Made by a program: the position numbers and the translations under genes. The notes under the pieces were generated by a model. It was not told the DNA's origin, searched no databases, and saw only the letters and a list, made by a program, of their open reading frames with translations. Shown here one piece after another: positions 25,394 through 36,980 of a stretch of 64,000 nt of DNA (its first letter is position 1; each line of letters opens with the position of its first letter). This stretch comes from Latrodectus hesperus. Taxonomy: Eukaryota > Arthropoda > Arachnida > Araneae > Theridiidae. The DNA is taken from assembly GCA_037975125.1 (NCBI GenBank), contig CM075853.1:56643091-56707090 (forward strand), in the 5' to 3' direction.

Positions 25394-28204
25394 ATGTTTG
25401 TGTAAAAATTGTTTCAATCAAACCTACTCATTAAGAACTATAACTGGATTTAAAACATAAACTTCGAATTTATTTAACATTATTCAAAAAGATAGAAATT
25501 ATTTCAACTTAATTTATCTGTAATTTGTACCTTTCAGTTAATACCTAATAAAATTATACTAAATTGTGCTTCTTACATATCAATTATTTATGCATCATTA
25601 GAAAACAGTCATTTTTAATTGCTATACTAATTTTGGAATAACTAAAGTTTTTAAAAACCAAAATATCAAAATCTTTAAGGACAAATTTCAACCATAACTG
25701 AAATGATATAAGGCTTTAGAAGTAAAAATTTGTAATGAAATTTGTAAAAAAATTAAGCAATATTAGATGTAAAAATGTCATCAAAACTTGCTTATTCGCT
25801 TATTCTTCTTTTCATTATCTTTCATCCTGTTTTAACTTGACGTGTGTAATAAATATAATCCCTTATATATTTCGATGATATACATTTTTATCATGGAATG
25901 CTTGTCATAAAAAATATCAAATATGATTTGTTTGTATTCTCTATAAGCTTAATATCAACTGCTTATCTGAAAGAAAGAAGCTCTGAAATCTTATCACTTT
26001 TTAACAAGGATGTGGTCGTTTTGCAGCTCAAATCTAGAAAACATTTTAAAATATTTATAGACTTAAATAAGAATACATAATTTTAAAAAGGAACATTTTC
26101 ATTAAAATGAATCTTGTATTTATGAAATTTAAGCAAGTCATTAACATCTCAATTTTGCTTAAATGAAAGTCAACATTGAAAGAATAAATTCATGATATAT
26201 TTTCATTAAATTAAAATGAAAGACATGACTAGTTTTCATTTTAAGCTATCTTACGGTAATTTTGCTGACCTAAATTTCTAAGAAAGTTTCATATCATAAT
26301 AATTCAAATGATTGGGTGAGTTAATTAAGGTCTAATTAATGAAAATAAAGGCATGTGATTAATCTTAAAATATTCTCCTATTTAATGAGATTAATTTGTT
26401 ACATTCTTGTTTTCCTAATTATCTCTTTCTGAAAACATTATTAAGTAATGAGAATGTCGTGAACCTTATTTATTACAGATAAAATTAATTAAGGTGGGAA
26501 AGTGATTCAATTAAGTATTTACGCTATTCAAATAAATTTTACAAAATATTTCTTTGATAATCTTCTTAATTTGAGAATTATAAGAAATATAATCAGGCTA
26601 TTGTGTCAGCGAAGATTCGAAGAAGTTTTTTCACAATATTTAAAAAGGGGGAATTTTATATCAATTATTGAAACAATATCAACCATATTATATATAAGTT
26701 AAGATTTATTTACAATAAATGTAATACGAACAAAATAATTAGCGATTATTTTGAAAATCTAGTTTAGTTTCAAAGACTAAACATCAAAAAACATATTTTC
26801 ATAAGCTAAATTTTAACATTTCAAATTTTGATAAAAAGTATTTAAGAGAAGCACAATAGTATTTTCTTGTTAGTTGGTGAAAGGATTTATTATTTTTCGT
26901 TAGTTATAAGTTACATAATATCTTGTGTACTATAACTACAATATATATGAATTAAATATAAAATGTTTGGATGCGAAATATTGAAATAAGTTTTCTCAAA
27001 GAAAATTTTATTGGAGGGGGGGAGGCAGTCTAGTTAATAAATGAAAAATCATCGTTCAAAAGTAAGTAGGCTGAGATTTCGATACCAGAAGCTATGTAAA
27101 ATTTACCGTATATTTAGTTTTGAATATATTTATATAATTGACTGAATTGCTTAAAAAAATATGAAAAGCATTTTTTTAATTTACATCAATAAAACTTCAA
27201 TGTATAATTTAAAAAACAAATATTTTTCTATTCAATGATTGTTCTAAGCTGTGAATATACAGTGAGAGAAGCAATAAGATCTTAATTTTTCAAACTTAAA
27301 GTAAACATGTTGGCTTATGACTAAGGAACTATTAAAAATAGAAAAATATTATTAATTATAAAGAAGTAAGTAAAACGTAACATTTTTATGCAAAGACATT
27401 GTAAGAATATATTTAAGGCAATATTGATTAATTTAGTTTAATTTTAATGATCATTAAATTAATGAAATAAATTGAATGAATGCAAATTATTAATAATTTG
27501 AATTTCTGTTTTACTTAATTTAAAAATTTTATAAATTTTTTGGTTGAATTTTAACATATAGGAGGTATATCTGATTTAAACTAGATTGTTCATATAACTA
27601 AAATATACCTTTTAACGGAAGTATATAATAATGCCTAATTTAAATTTCTAACTTGTTTTGAAGTCTGAATTAAAAACTGTGGCAGTTTATTAAACAAAAA
27701 GATTCAAATCTAATTAATTTAACGATAATATTTTTTTAATTATTATAATTTAATATTCTTACTTCTTTCATTATAAAGTATTTTATTTTTACATATTCTA
27801 TATTTCTTTGTTTTTTTCTGCAAGTGATACGTTCTGATTTAAGATAAATTTAACAATATTTGAATATAAAAATAGAAAAAAAATTTCACTTTTCATCAAG
27901 ACACAAATGTTTTTGCAACTACGCAATTAAAATGTGTAAAAATAATATAATATTTTTCTTTCATATCCTAAATAGCTTGACGAAATTACTTTAAATCTCT
28001 TTAATTATTTGCATACTAGTATCAAAAGAAGTATTCTATGAAGATATTATTACAAGCATTTTTAAAATGACGATTCAATTTTTCTTTCAAATTTAAGCTG
28101 AAAATAACAAAGGTACTGCAATCTTGATGCAGTGAAATATTTTGTTATTACTTTCTGCTTGGTTGAATCATAGTATCAGGTTACTATATAAATTAATTTT
28201 TTTA

Positions 28205-28395
28205 TAACCCCTGACTGTTCTTTAGGATTTGATCAGATTCAGCGCTGCAAGGGGTAATGGGGCTGGCAAATTTTACAGCGGATCATCAAGTGGGTATGCC
28301 ATCTTTGCCCCAAAAGTGAAAGGATAGAGAAATACATAAAGTAAGAAAAGAATATCAAAGCCTGAACCAGGATTCGAACCCAGATATAAATTAAA
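28205..28395 (-). mobile_element. SINE-like repeat with tRNA B box, probably truncated
   Basis: The minus strand has GGGTTCGAATCCTGGTTC (28383-28366), a good tRNA-type B box. It is followed by a body containing GGGGCAAAGATGGCATACCC and ending with CCCCTTGCAGCGCTGAATC. The A-box side is not recognisable, so the head is decayed or lost. It is unlike families A and B in this window. Confidence 0.5.
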
Positions 28396-28806
28396 ATATT
28401 ACGTAAGATTAATTTGAGCAATGAAATTTTAAAGTGTTAAATCATGAGGTAAAAGTAAATTGTATTATTGCATCAGGTGCGGCGATACAAATGAAAGACT
28501 AGCTTCTTGGTTGAAGTTGCAGAGCTGAGTTAGTTGAGCGGAACTATGCTATGAGGGGCAGAGTCAACGTTGAACTGTATTTCTGCTGAATTAATTAATT
28601 TGTACAAGTTATATTTATTTTTAATGGTCAGTTCCATTTAAGGTCTGATTTAAAATTAACGTGTATCTATCACGCAGAATCTAAAATGAATCACAATTTT
28701 AACTATCTTTCGAATGCATGTATTTTCAAAAACGACAAATAAAATCGAATTCCGTTGAGCTTTTTTAAAGTAAAAAGTAAATTTTTCAGTTTTTCACAAA
28801 ATTGCA

Positions 28807-28962
<156 letters not shown>

Positions 28963-29681
28963 CAAAATGCACTTATAAACTGTCCTCGATTGTCTTTCTT
29001 TTCAGAAAAAGTGATCATAATTAAAAAGTTGATAATCTATAAATATTTTGGTGGTGAATATTGCATTATTACTGTGCACACAAATTAAATCTTTAAATTA
29101 TTCTTCCTTATCAAAGATCATCTGCAAAACTGAATTTTTAAAAATACTTTAGTTCTCCTTTTTAAATCATAAATCTTTGTATTTTAATTAGTATTGACTT
29201 CATTTTTTTAGTGAAGGAAAAAACTGTATTTAATTATTTTGAAATGTGCTCTAAAGAGTGCTTGTAATAAAAAATTTTAATTATTTGTCACATTTAAACG
29301 AATTGAAATTTTTTCTTAATTTTAAAATTAAAAAATCACATTATTTAATTACAACATTATTTGCTATCCATCCAAAATTCTGCTTAATATTAACTTTTCA
29401 GAATATTTTACTCGATGCCGTAATGATCAATATTTGAATAATTCCGAAGAAAGCTCTTCTTATAAAAAATATGTAAACCAATATATTTATTAAAAAACAG
29501 CAATTTTTGCAGATATTTTTTCATTTGTAATTTCATAATTAAAATGCCGTTTATAATAATTATTGTAAATTTTAAAAAAAATGATCAAAGTAAGAATGCT
29601 TTCAGGTGTCATGAAATTAAAATCATGATCCGGATGCTTCAAAAATCCTGAATTGATAAGATTACTTGAGATATCAAGAAA

Positions 29682-29719
29682 TATATATAATCTGTTTAAC
29701 GACGCAACACACTGTCAGT
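29682..29719 (+). promoter_or_regulatory. Candidate core promoter of LPMO gene 2
   Basis: TATATATAA at 29682-29690 is followed by the arthropod initiator-type TCAGT at 29715-29719, putting the start near 29717, about 32-35 bases downstream. This would leave a 5' UTR of about 60 bases before the ATG at 29777. Confidence 0.5.
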
Positions 29720-29776
29720 CATTTTAATTCACTCGTATTGACTGAAAAAGTTCACTCAGTGGGATATTTCAAAAAT

Positions 29777-29941
29777 ATGAGGAAGATGATGATGGTAATG
29801 ATTTTTTGTTTTTTGGTGGTAGTACAAGTTCAAGGACACGGCAGATTACTCGAACCACCCTCTAGGTCCTCCATGTGGCGTTTCGGATACGACACCCCTC
29901 CTAATTATGATGACAATGAACTCTTCTGTGGTGGAATTTAT
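29777..29941 (+). CDS. LPMO gene 2, coding exon 1 (signal peptide and His1)
   Basis: 55 codons ending LFCGGIY, then GTAAGT at 29942-29947, phase 0. It aligns with exon 1 of gene 1 without gaps from the copper His onward, with 21 of 35 residues identical. Confidence 0.95.
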
Positions 29942-32900
29942 GTAAGTATCTAGAGTTTGTTAACTGGAGGAGAAAGATATAAATATTCGGTGGAATTTTT
30001 AGTGTTCCGCTCTCATAAAGTAATTCAAAGAATACCATTAAGCCACAAAATACTAATTTTCTAATTGGGAATAAAATTAATAATACGCAAACATATCGTG
30101 ACTTTTTATCCGTCTCAGTATTCTAAACTGAAAGAAAAATGCATGTAACTGAAATTAGCTACTTTACTTACACTGGACTATTTTTCTTCACAGTCAAATA
30201 CAGATTTACTTTTTAAAAAAATGAACATTTAATGTATGAACATTTAACATTATAGAAAAAAATAAGACAATAAGAAATATGTATCAGTCTAAATAATAAT
30301 TATCGTTGCTTTGTTTTTATTGAATTCAAATTACTAATAACGACAAAAAATAATAGCTAAATTTTTAATTTACATGTGCATTTATATAAACTTAGTTGCT
30401 TAAAAATTGGCCAACAACTTATCTTTTTCTATCGATATATTTTGCAAAAAAATTATAGAATTTTAGAAAATAATTATGGGAAACGTAAAACACACATTTG
30501 TTTTTTTTAAAAGATGTATAAGAAAAAGTAGTACATTCGTAAATAGTATATTATATTTAACATAATTATTTTTCCAATCAAAATGAAGTATTTAATTCTA
30601 AAATGAGTCATCTACAGCTTGAGCACAAATGAAAAGGAAAATCATGTTGGTAATGCTTGGAATTAATATACATAAAAATTAATAAGCTTTCTTTAAAAAT
30701 ATAGTTTACTTCAGCAAACTGTATAAAATAAGAAAAAAAGGCGAATTGAAATATCTATTTTGTTGGTAATACTATCTGAGATCTATAAAAAAGTAAAATA
30801 CAATAAAAATTGATAAATAGGAAAGGAAGTTTATGAACAAAAGTACTTAAAAAAACACATGCCGGATAAAAAGTATAAAACATTTAGAAAGCATTCATAA
30901 AAAAAATTGGCTTGTTAAAAATTTACTTCTTCCGTTTAATGTTTGATTTAGAAACAAAAAAATCACTTTCTTTTTATTTTCTCACCTTTCATGATAATTC
31001 ACACATTTTTTATGAATTCGCGGCAAATGTAGATTTTTTCTACTTTTAGCTTTTTGTAACATTTCCCTGAGAAAAAGCGTTGGGATTTTTTTCCTTAAGG
31101 ATAAGAATAACTCTCTAAAATGTAGCATAAAATATAGTACAAGAAAAAACCTCAATGAAATAATTGCAAATTGCTTATGTGACAAAATTTATAAAATTAA
31201 ATAATAAATTTATGTGAAATTTCAATTCTTCATTTTGTTTATTAATTTTAAATTATATTTCGAAAACTGATTTGCAAAAAGTAAAATTTAGTTCAATTTT
31301 TACATTACCATATGTTTACAAACAAAATAATCATATCTTAGTAATTGATTGCTAAAATTATTCATATTTATGAAAATAAAAATATTTACTTAATTTGAAA
31401 TATAATGTCAAACAAATAATATAACTCATTAAAGCAAGGATTTTGTTGAGAATTTTATGAGACAAAGTATACATGGGGAATACTGTGTTCAAAAAATATT
31501 TTATGCACCTAATCATTTTACAAAATACATTATAATTCACAAAATGTACTTTATATAAATATATTAATTATTCACATTAAGATGTTCAGTAAAATATTTC
31601 TTAATGACATTTTTAAAATATAAACAGGAAATAAAAGCACTTAGCTGTAACGATAAATAAATCATAAAATCTCTTGAACAAAAGTATATTTTTCCTCTAA
31701 TTTTAAAATATAGAATGAAAAAATCAATTGTATTTTCTATACTAGTAATATATTCTAAATTTTATGATTATTAAATAATATATAAGGTCCCCAATTTCTA
31801 AGCAACTTTGATAAATTTTCTGTCTTCGATAATTTTGAATACTTTAACTATTTTATTTTTTTCACCTTATTTAATAATTAACTTCTTTTAAATACAAATC
31901 AGATAATTTTTATAAGTTTTTAAAAAAATTAATCGATAAAAATGCGATGTATAAATCTCACTATAAATATATTGAAAATTCTGTTTTTTCAATCTGTTTG
32001 GTTCAATTTTTTCTCAATACATATTTTCGCTATTTATTTCTTTTACCATAACATTGAGTTATTTTTCATCTTAACTTTTACTTTGCAATATTTTTGTTGT
32101 TGTTTAATTTTTCACATTTCTGTATTCATCTATTGTCCTTTTCAAAGGTTCAATGGGCAATTAACAGTGGAAAATGTGGGGTTTGTGGGGATCCTTATCA
32201 CTTGCCGCAACCAAGACCCAATGAAGCAGGTGGCATATATGGTAACGGAATCATTGTAAGGAATTATACTAAAGGTCAGGTTAGTATTTTTAATGCTCAT
32301 TTTCTATTTAACACTTTACAAATGAAAAAAATAATTTTCAAATTTCAATTTTATGATTTAAATTATGTTGAACACACAAAAGTTTAATATATTCTAAATT
32401 ATATTATCTCACAAATAAAATGCGTTTTCATACATTTTCTAAGAATATGAAATTTTTATTTTTACATTTATTTTTTATTTTAAAATGACAATAAAGCATT
32501 CATAGAAGTGACAAAATCCCGAGAACAGCGTGTCAAAAAACAAAGAATATGGTCTGAAATGTCGTTTTTCCAACCAAAGTAAGACAAAACGATGTGTTAT
32601 TGATTTAAAAAGTTATTGGAATTCTAATAAATATTTAATGAAGCTTCAATACTCATTTCCAAGCTGTTTCTATATTCATTAAAAAATCACGAAAGGTGTT
32701 TCCATTGTTCTCCTGATCACACATATTTCATACCTGTTTTAAAGGTTTCGTGTCTGGTGATCAAGACGGCTAACCTATTTGCAGCATTTTTTCAGAAGGC
32801 TGTTTGAAGAAATCTCCAACAATTTTGCCCATCTGACACGATATAGAGTCATTTGAAATAACTCAATTTTAGTTTGAATATATAGATCCAAAATGATTCC

Positions 32901-35900
32901 TAATTGTCTCAAAGATTTTATTAGATAGCTATAACAGTTATAATTAAAATAACTTAAAATAGTTGTAATATTATCTTTAACATAGCTTACACCATATGGA
33001 AACACGATAAGCTTACACTTATACTTCGATTATGAGCTCGAGGAATATGGGTGACCCACTTTGCCTCTATCGTCAATTCTTCAGCAAATGAAGGAATTAT
33101 TAATCATCTGATTAAACCAACATCTAATTTTCTAATATCCACGTGCCTATTATAGGAACAGAAATCGATCCTTTTTTAGTAATGGTTCTTGAGCTGATTT
33201 CTATAGTCATATACTAACAGAACAAATCTACTCTGTATTGATTGGAAATGATTGATTGTTGATTTGATATACTAAATGTTCCTGTTGTTCAATAAGACGG
33301 TTCTCGTTTGTTAGCATTGACTTTTAAAATTTAACTTCGCTGACATCGGAAGTTAAGAGATGCGGCTAAACACTACATTTTCCTTGGAGGAGAAGTTACT
33401 GCACAAATTTTTATACGTTATTGTCCTATTCTTAACCTATAGATAGAAAAATTCTAAATTATTTAACAATTTCCGTTGTTGAAATTTATGTGTTTCAAGT
33501 TTTAAATAGCATTTCCCACTCGAAAAGCTAATAATTTCCTCCATATAATGAAAAATCATGTCATGAAAGATTTTCGCAAAATTCCTTTCAATACAAATAA
33601 AATTTCTGATAAAATAATGCGTACTCATATATTTTTTGATAGTCTTAGAAATTTAGTGCGTGCACGCTTTAAAATTTTCAAATAAACAAGCTTATGTATA
33701 ATTTAAATTTATGTTTTTAGATGTTATAAAACTTTATTTTTCACTTGGTTTTAGTAGGAGGGTGATCCTGTAAAAGTTATTAATTTTCACATAAATGGTA
33801 TCTGTTATATCAAGTCTGAAAATAAGATTGCAACATACATTTTCATTGTACGCTAATTATAAGAATTCGCTAAGATATCTTAACAGTTGAAATTTCTTTT
33901 ACACAAAGCTATGTTCCTAAATAAAATGACATAATTTTGGTATAGATTTCATGTTTCATAAAAATTAAAATAAAAGAAAATTTGAAAAAATATTATGTTG
34001 AAATTCTTAAAAGAATTTATTTTAAATAAGTGCAATTTTTTCGAGTTTATAATTTTCAAATTGTTGTGTGTTAACTCTTTCACACAGATTCAGTTCTTGT
34101 ATCACACAGCTTCAGTTTTTGTATCACATTGTTCAGTTCTTGTATCACATATCTTATTTTTATTTCATTTTCGAAAAACCTTTCTTTCCATGTGAATAAA
34201 CTATACTTTTTTTTTCTCCTTTTGTTGTTAAAATGATTTAAAATTCATGTTTAATGCTCAAATAAGAGCTATAGAGAATATTCCAGTGGCTACTTGAGGA
34301 TGCTTTGTTTCTATAAGGGTCAGGAGATTTTTCCAACATGCAACAAGTGCGCTTCAGAAAATGCTTCCCTGGAACACATTTTGGACTGTTTTTAACTCTC
34401 CCATGATGATTTAATTATAAATCTTTTCATCGTTTTTGGACTTTTTGGGAGTTAATAATCTCATGGACCTTGTCTAGCATTCCTTAGACGTAGAGGATGT
34501 GAAACAAAAACAAAAACATTGCTTTAAAATGTGCACATAATTACAATGAAAAGTTTTTAGATTAATAGAAAATTAAATTCATGGTTATACTTTCAGGTAT
34601 TCAAGGTAGTGGTAGATTTGACAGCAAATCACTTAGGATATTTTGAGTTCAAAATATGCCCCAACAACAATCCAGTCAAAATCGTCAAGCAGGCCTGCTT
34701 GGACAAATTTCCTCTTCAGTTAGCAGATGGATCAGGAACAAGATATTACATCAATAGAGAAGCAATGGGATTAGTAGATATATATCTTAAGCTACCAGCA
34801 GATTTAACATGTTCTCAATGTGTTTTGCAATGGCAGTATAGAGGAGGTAGATATTTTTATATTATATAAAATTATTTTTTTAGGATAGTAAAAAGTACAA
34901 ATTTTAACTTAACTCTAAAAAAATAATAAGTAAATAAATAATAATAATGATAATTTTAAAAGTTTTCATAATTTTATTACAAATTTACTAATTTTAAGCT
35001 CCTTGGAAAAATTATAAAAGCTCAAATTATATACAAATAAAAGTATTAAAATTCAAACTTTGAATGCGAAAATTGGATAGCAAAAAAATAAGATTATTTT
35101 TTTAGAATACTAAAAAAAGTACAAATTTAAATTTATCTGTAAAAAAAATATTAATTTCAAAAGTTTTCATAATTTTGTTACAAATTCACTAATTTTAAGT
35201 TTGTAGGAAAAATCATAAAAGCTCAAGTTATTCGAACAAAAATATTAGAATTCAATTTGAATACGAAAATTTGATTACAAAACTTCATGTAATGTTGCTA
35301 GTGCTGCTGTCTATTGATGAGATTTGGAGTAAATACCACATGAAATTTTTAAGCGTTTTATTCCCAGTAAATATTAGAGGAAATAAAAAATGTATTTGAA
35401 TATTTTCCATTAAAATGAAAAAAATTATTTTTTGCTATGATAGATTATTCAGATCAATAAATTAAACGTGTAAATATTATACATCACCTTCAATAAACAA
35501 CCGAAAGAAAAATAAAAGTCAGCTACATTTAGCTTGAAATTACATACATCCTGCTAAACGAAAAGTATTGGTATTCGAATTATTAACCACTATTTATTCA
35601 AGATGAAAATTAAATATCATTAAATATTATCTTATAAGTCAAAATATAAAAACCTGCAAAGATCATTTATATTTTTTTTTTCGTATCATTTTGTAAATCT
35701 TGATTATTTGTTAATGAAAATTCTAATAATGTGTATAATAAAATAACATAATTTTAATGTTATTTTATTACACACATTATTAGAATTTTTACTAATCTAT
35801 AGTTTTTTTTTCATTTCATCATTTTCAATAATTTCTTTTATTTTTTTAAATATTCGCTTTTTATAATTCCATTCAGAAAAAAAGAGGGAAAATATCTAAA

Positions 35901-36838
35901 TAATTACAAATTAATAAAACTCCTTTTATTTAGTTTTTAACCATTTTATTCATAAATGAACTTTAAAATTTAACTTCAAATCACAATCAATAGATAATTT
36001 TGGTTTTAATATACATTTTCATAATTTTAAAAAGTATGTGAATTTATAAGCAAATCATTAAATAATATTATTAACAATATTTAAAAAAAACAATCTGTTT
36101 ATTACTCAGAATGTATTCTTTTGAAAAGTCAATAATATAATACTCTTTATTCGTGAACTTATTTTTTCAAAAAAAAAAATGAATGTATTGTTTTCATTAG
36201 TAAATATTAAATTTATTAATACCGTTCCAAAATAATTAGCTAACAACTTTATATAAACGACAACAGTATCAAATTATGTAAGGAATTATTTTATATAATT
36301 GCCTCTTGATGCTAACTTTGAAGGAAGTTATGAAAGCTCCTATATTAAAAAATTAAATTTTAGGAAAACTACAATTTTAAACATATTAATAAACAATAGT
36401 ATATTCTAAATATAAAATATCAAATTAGTTGGGTTCCTTTTTCATGAATCAATTCGAGAATTTATCCATATTAATGAATTTAACTTTCTTTACCAGAATT
36501 TAAAGTCAGAAATACATATTAAGAACACTTTTTTTCGTCAGAATAAAATAAGGCATATATTTATTTTATAAGAATTAAATACATATATTTAATTTAAAAT
36601 TTATAAAAAATGGATGTTTAAAATTTTTTACTTCTAAAAACATCTTATATCTTTTCTTTTAAAATTTACATTTCATTTTTTTATTGCAGCAAACAACTGG
36701 GGTCAATGTTCCAATGGAAAACAAACGCTTGGTTGCGGACCACAAGAGACATTTCGATCTTGTGCTGACGTTGCTATTACTGAAAAATCAAAAAATTACA
36801 AAATTTTTCCTATTTTAAATTCCCTTTATAATGCTTAA
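29777..36838 (+). CDS. LPMO gene 2: compact secreted AA15-type copper lytic polysaccharide monooxygenase, 231 aa
   Basis: The role is as for its paralogue: extracellular oxidative cleavage of chitin and/or cellulose is the family activity, and the substrate is unknown here. Coding exons are 29777-29941, 32148-32279, 34597-34846 and 36690-36838 (165, 132, 250 and 149 nt; phases 0, 0, 1), giving 231 codons plus TAA. Residues 1-20 (MRKMMMVMIFCFLVVVQVQG) are a signal peptide; cleavage leaves His21 first (HGRLLEPPSRSSMW), as the copper brace requires. The second brace His is His111 (TANHLGYFEF), mature residue 91. The residue expected near the axial copper site is Phe204 (QETFRSCAD). Ten cysteines match gene 1. 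The chain stops 19 residues after the core with no tail or binding domain, so it is close to a bare catalytic domain. The first ATG in frame is 29777; upstream in-frame codons lack ATG. Confidence 0.95.
32148..32279 (+). CDS. LPMO gene 2, coding exon 2
   Basis: 44 codons, VQWAINSGKCGVCGDPYHLP to YTKGQ, between a TTTTCAAAG acceptor and a GTTAGT donor. It is the same length as exon 2 of gene 1, with 30 of 44 residues identical. Introns before and after are 2,206 and 2,317 bp. Confidence 0.95.
34089..34149 (+). repeat. Three near-identical 18-bp repeats in intron 2 of LPMO gene 2
   Basis: TTCAGTTCTTGTATCACA occurs at 34089-34106 and 34132-34149, with one variant (TTTTTG) at 34111-34128; the period is about 21 bp. 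Confidence 0.9.
34314..34518 (+). pseudogene. 3' fragment of a retroelement ORF with CCHC-like finger
   Basis: Within intron 2 of LPMO gene 2, the frame starting at 34312 reads EIFPTCNKCASENASLEHIL then DC and a stop. The spacing C-x2-C-x9-H-x3-C is what non-LTR retrotransposon polyproteins show near the C-terminus. After a frame change the sequence continues as DFLGVNNLMDLV and a stop, another block typical of such tails. It ends in an A-rich CAAAAACAAAAAC. The rest of the element is missing, as expected for a 5'-truncated insertion. Assignment to a specific clade is not possible. Confidence 0.55.
34597..34846 (+). CDS. LPMO gene 2, coding exon 3 (second copper His)
   Basis: It begins VFKVVVDLTANHLGYFEFKI after TTACTTTCAG and ends CVLQWQYRG plus one base before GTAGAT (phase 1). 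It contains brace His111 and the CSQC cysteine pair. It is one codon longer than in gene 1. Confidence 0.95.
34871..35282 (+). repeat. Diverged tandem duplication in intron 3 of LPMO gene 2
   Basis: Two copies (about 34871-35085 and 35093-35282) share ordered blocks: ATTATTTTTTTAG, AGTTTTCATAATTTT, CTAATTTTAAG, ATAAAAGCTCAA and GCGAAAATTGGAT/ACGAAAATTTGAT. The offset varies from about 190 to 222 bp because the first copy holds an extra TAA-rich stretch. Divergence indicates an old duplication. Confidence 0.8.
35711..35795. repeat. 39-bp inverted repeat in intron 3 of LPMO gene 2
   Basis: Arms 35711-35749 and 35757-35795 are complementary except for about three or four positions, around a 7-base loop (AATTTTA). 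The core ATTCTAATAATGTGT is well matched. In the transcript it would fold into a long stem. A MITE or foldback relic is likely. Confidence 0.85.
36690..36838 (+). CDS. LPMO gene 2, coding exon 4
   Basis: After a TTATTGCAG acceptor it completes an Ala codon and reads NNWGQCSNGKQTLGCGPQET, then FRSCADVAI, a short end NYKIFPILNSLYNA, and TAA at 36836-36838. Confidence 0.95.
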
Positions 36839-36974
36839 TTGAGATACTTTAAAAATTTATGTGATGAAAAATAATTAAAATTTATATCAATATTCATTTA
36901 ATATTTCACAAGATAATTCTTTCATTTTAAAAAAGGAAATCATTTATAAAATAATATAATGTTGGCATATTTTC

Positions 36975-36980
36975 AATAAA
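36975..36980 (+). terminator. Candidate poly(A) signal of LPMO gene 2
   Basis: AATAAA 137 bases after the stop codon, the first clear match downstream. Confidence 0.5.

Noticed and set aside
29666..29776. Longer start for LPMO gene 2 (37 more residues)
   Set aside because: It also begins at TTG, covers the predicted TATA and initiator region, and would bury the signal peptide.
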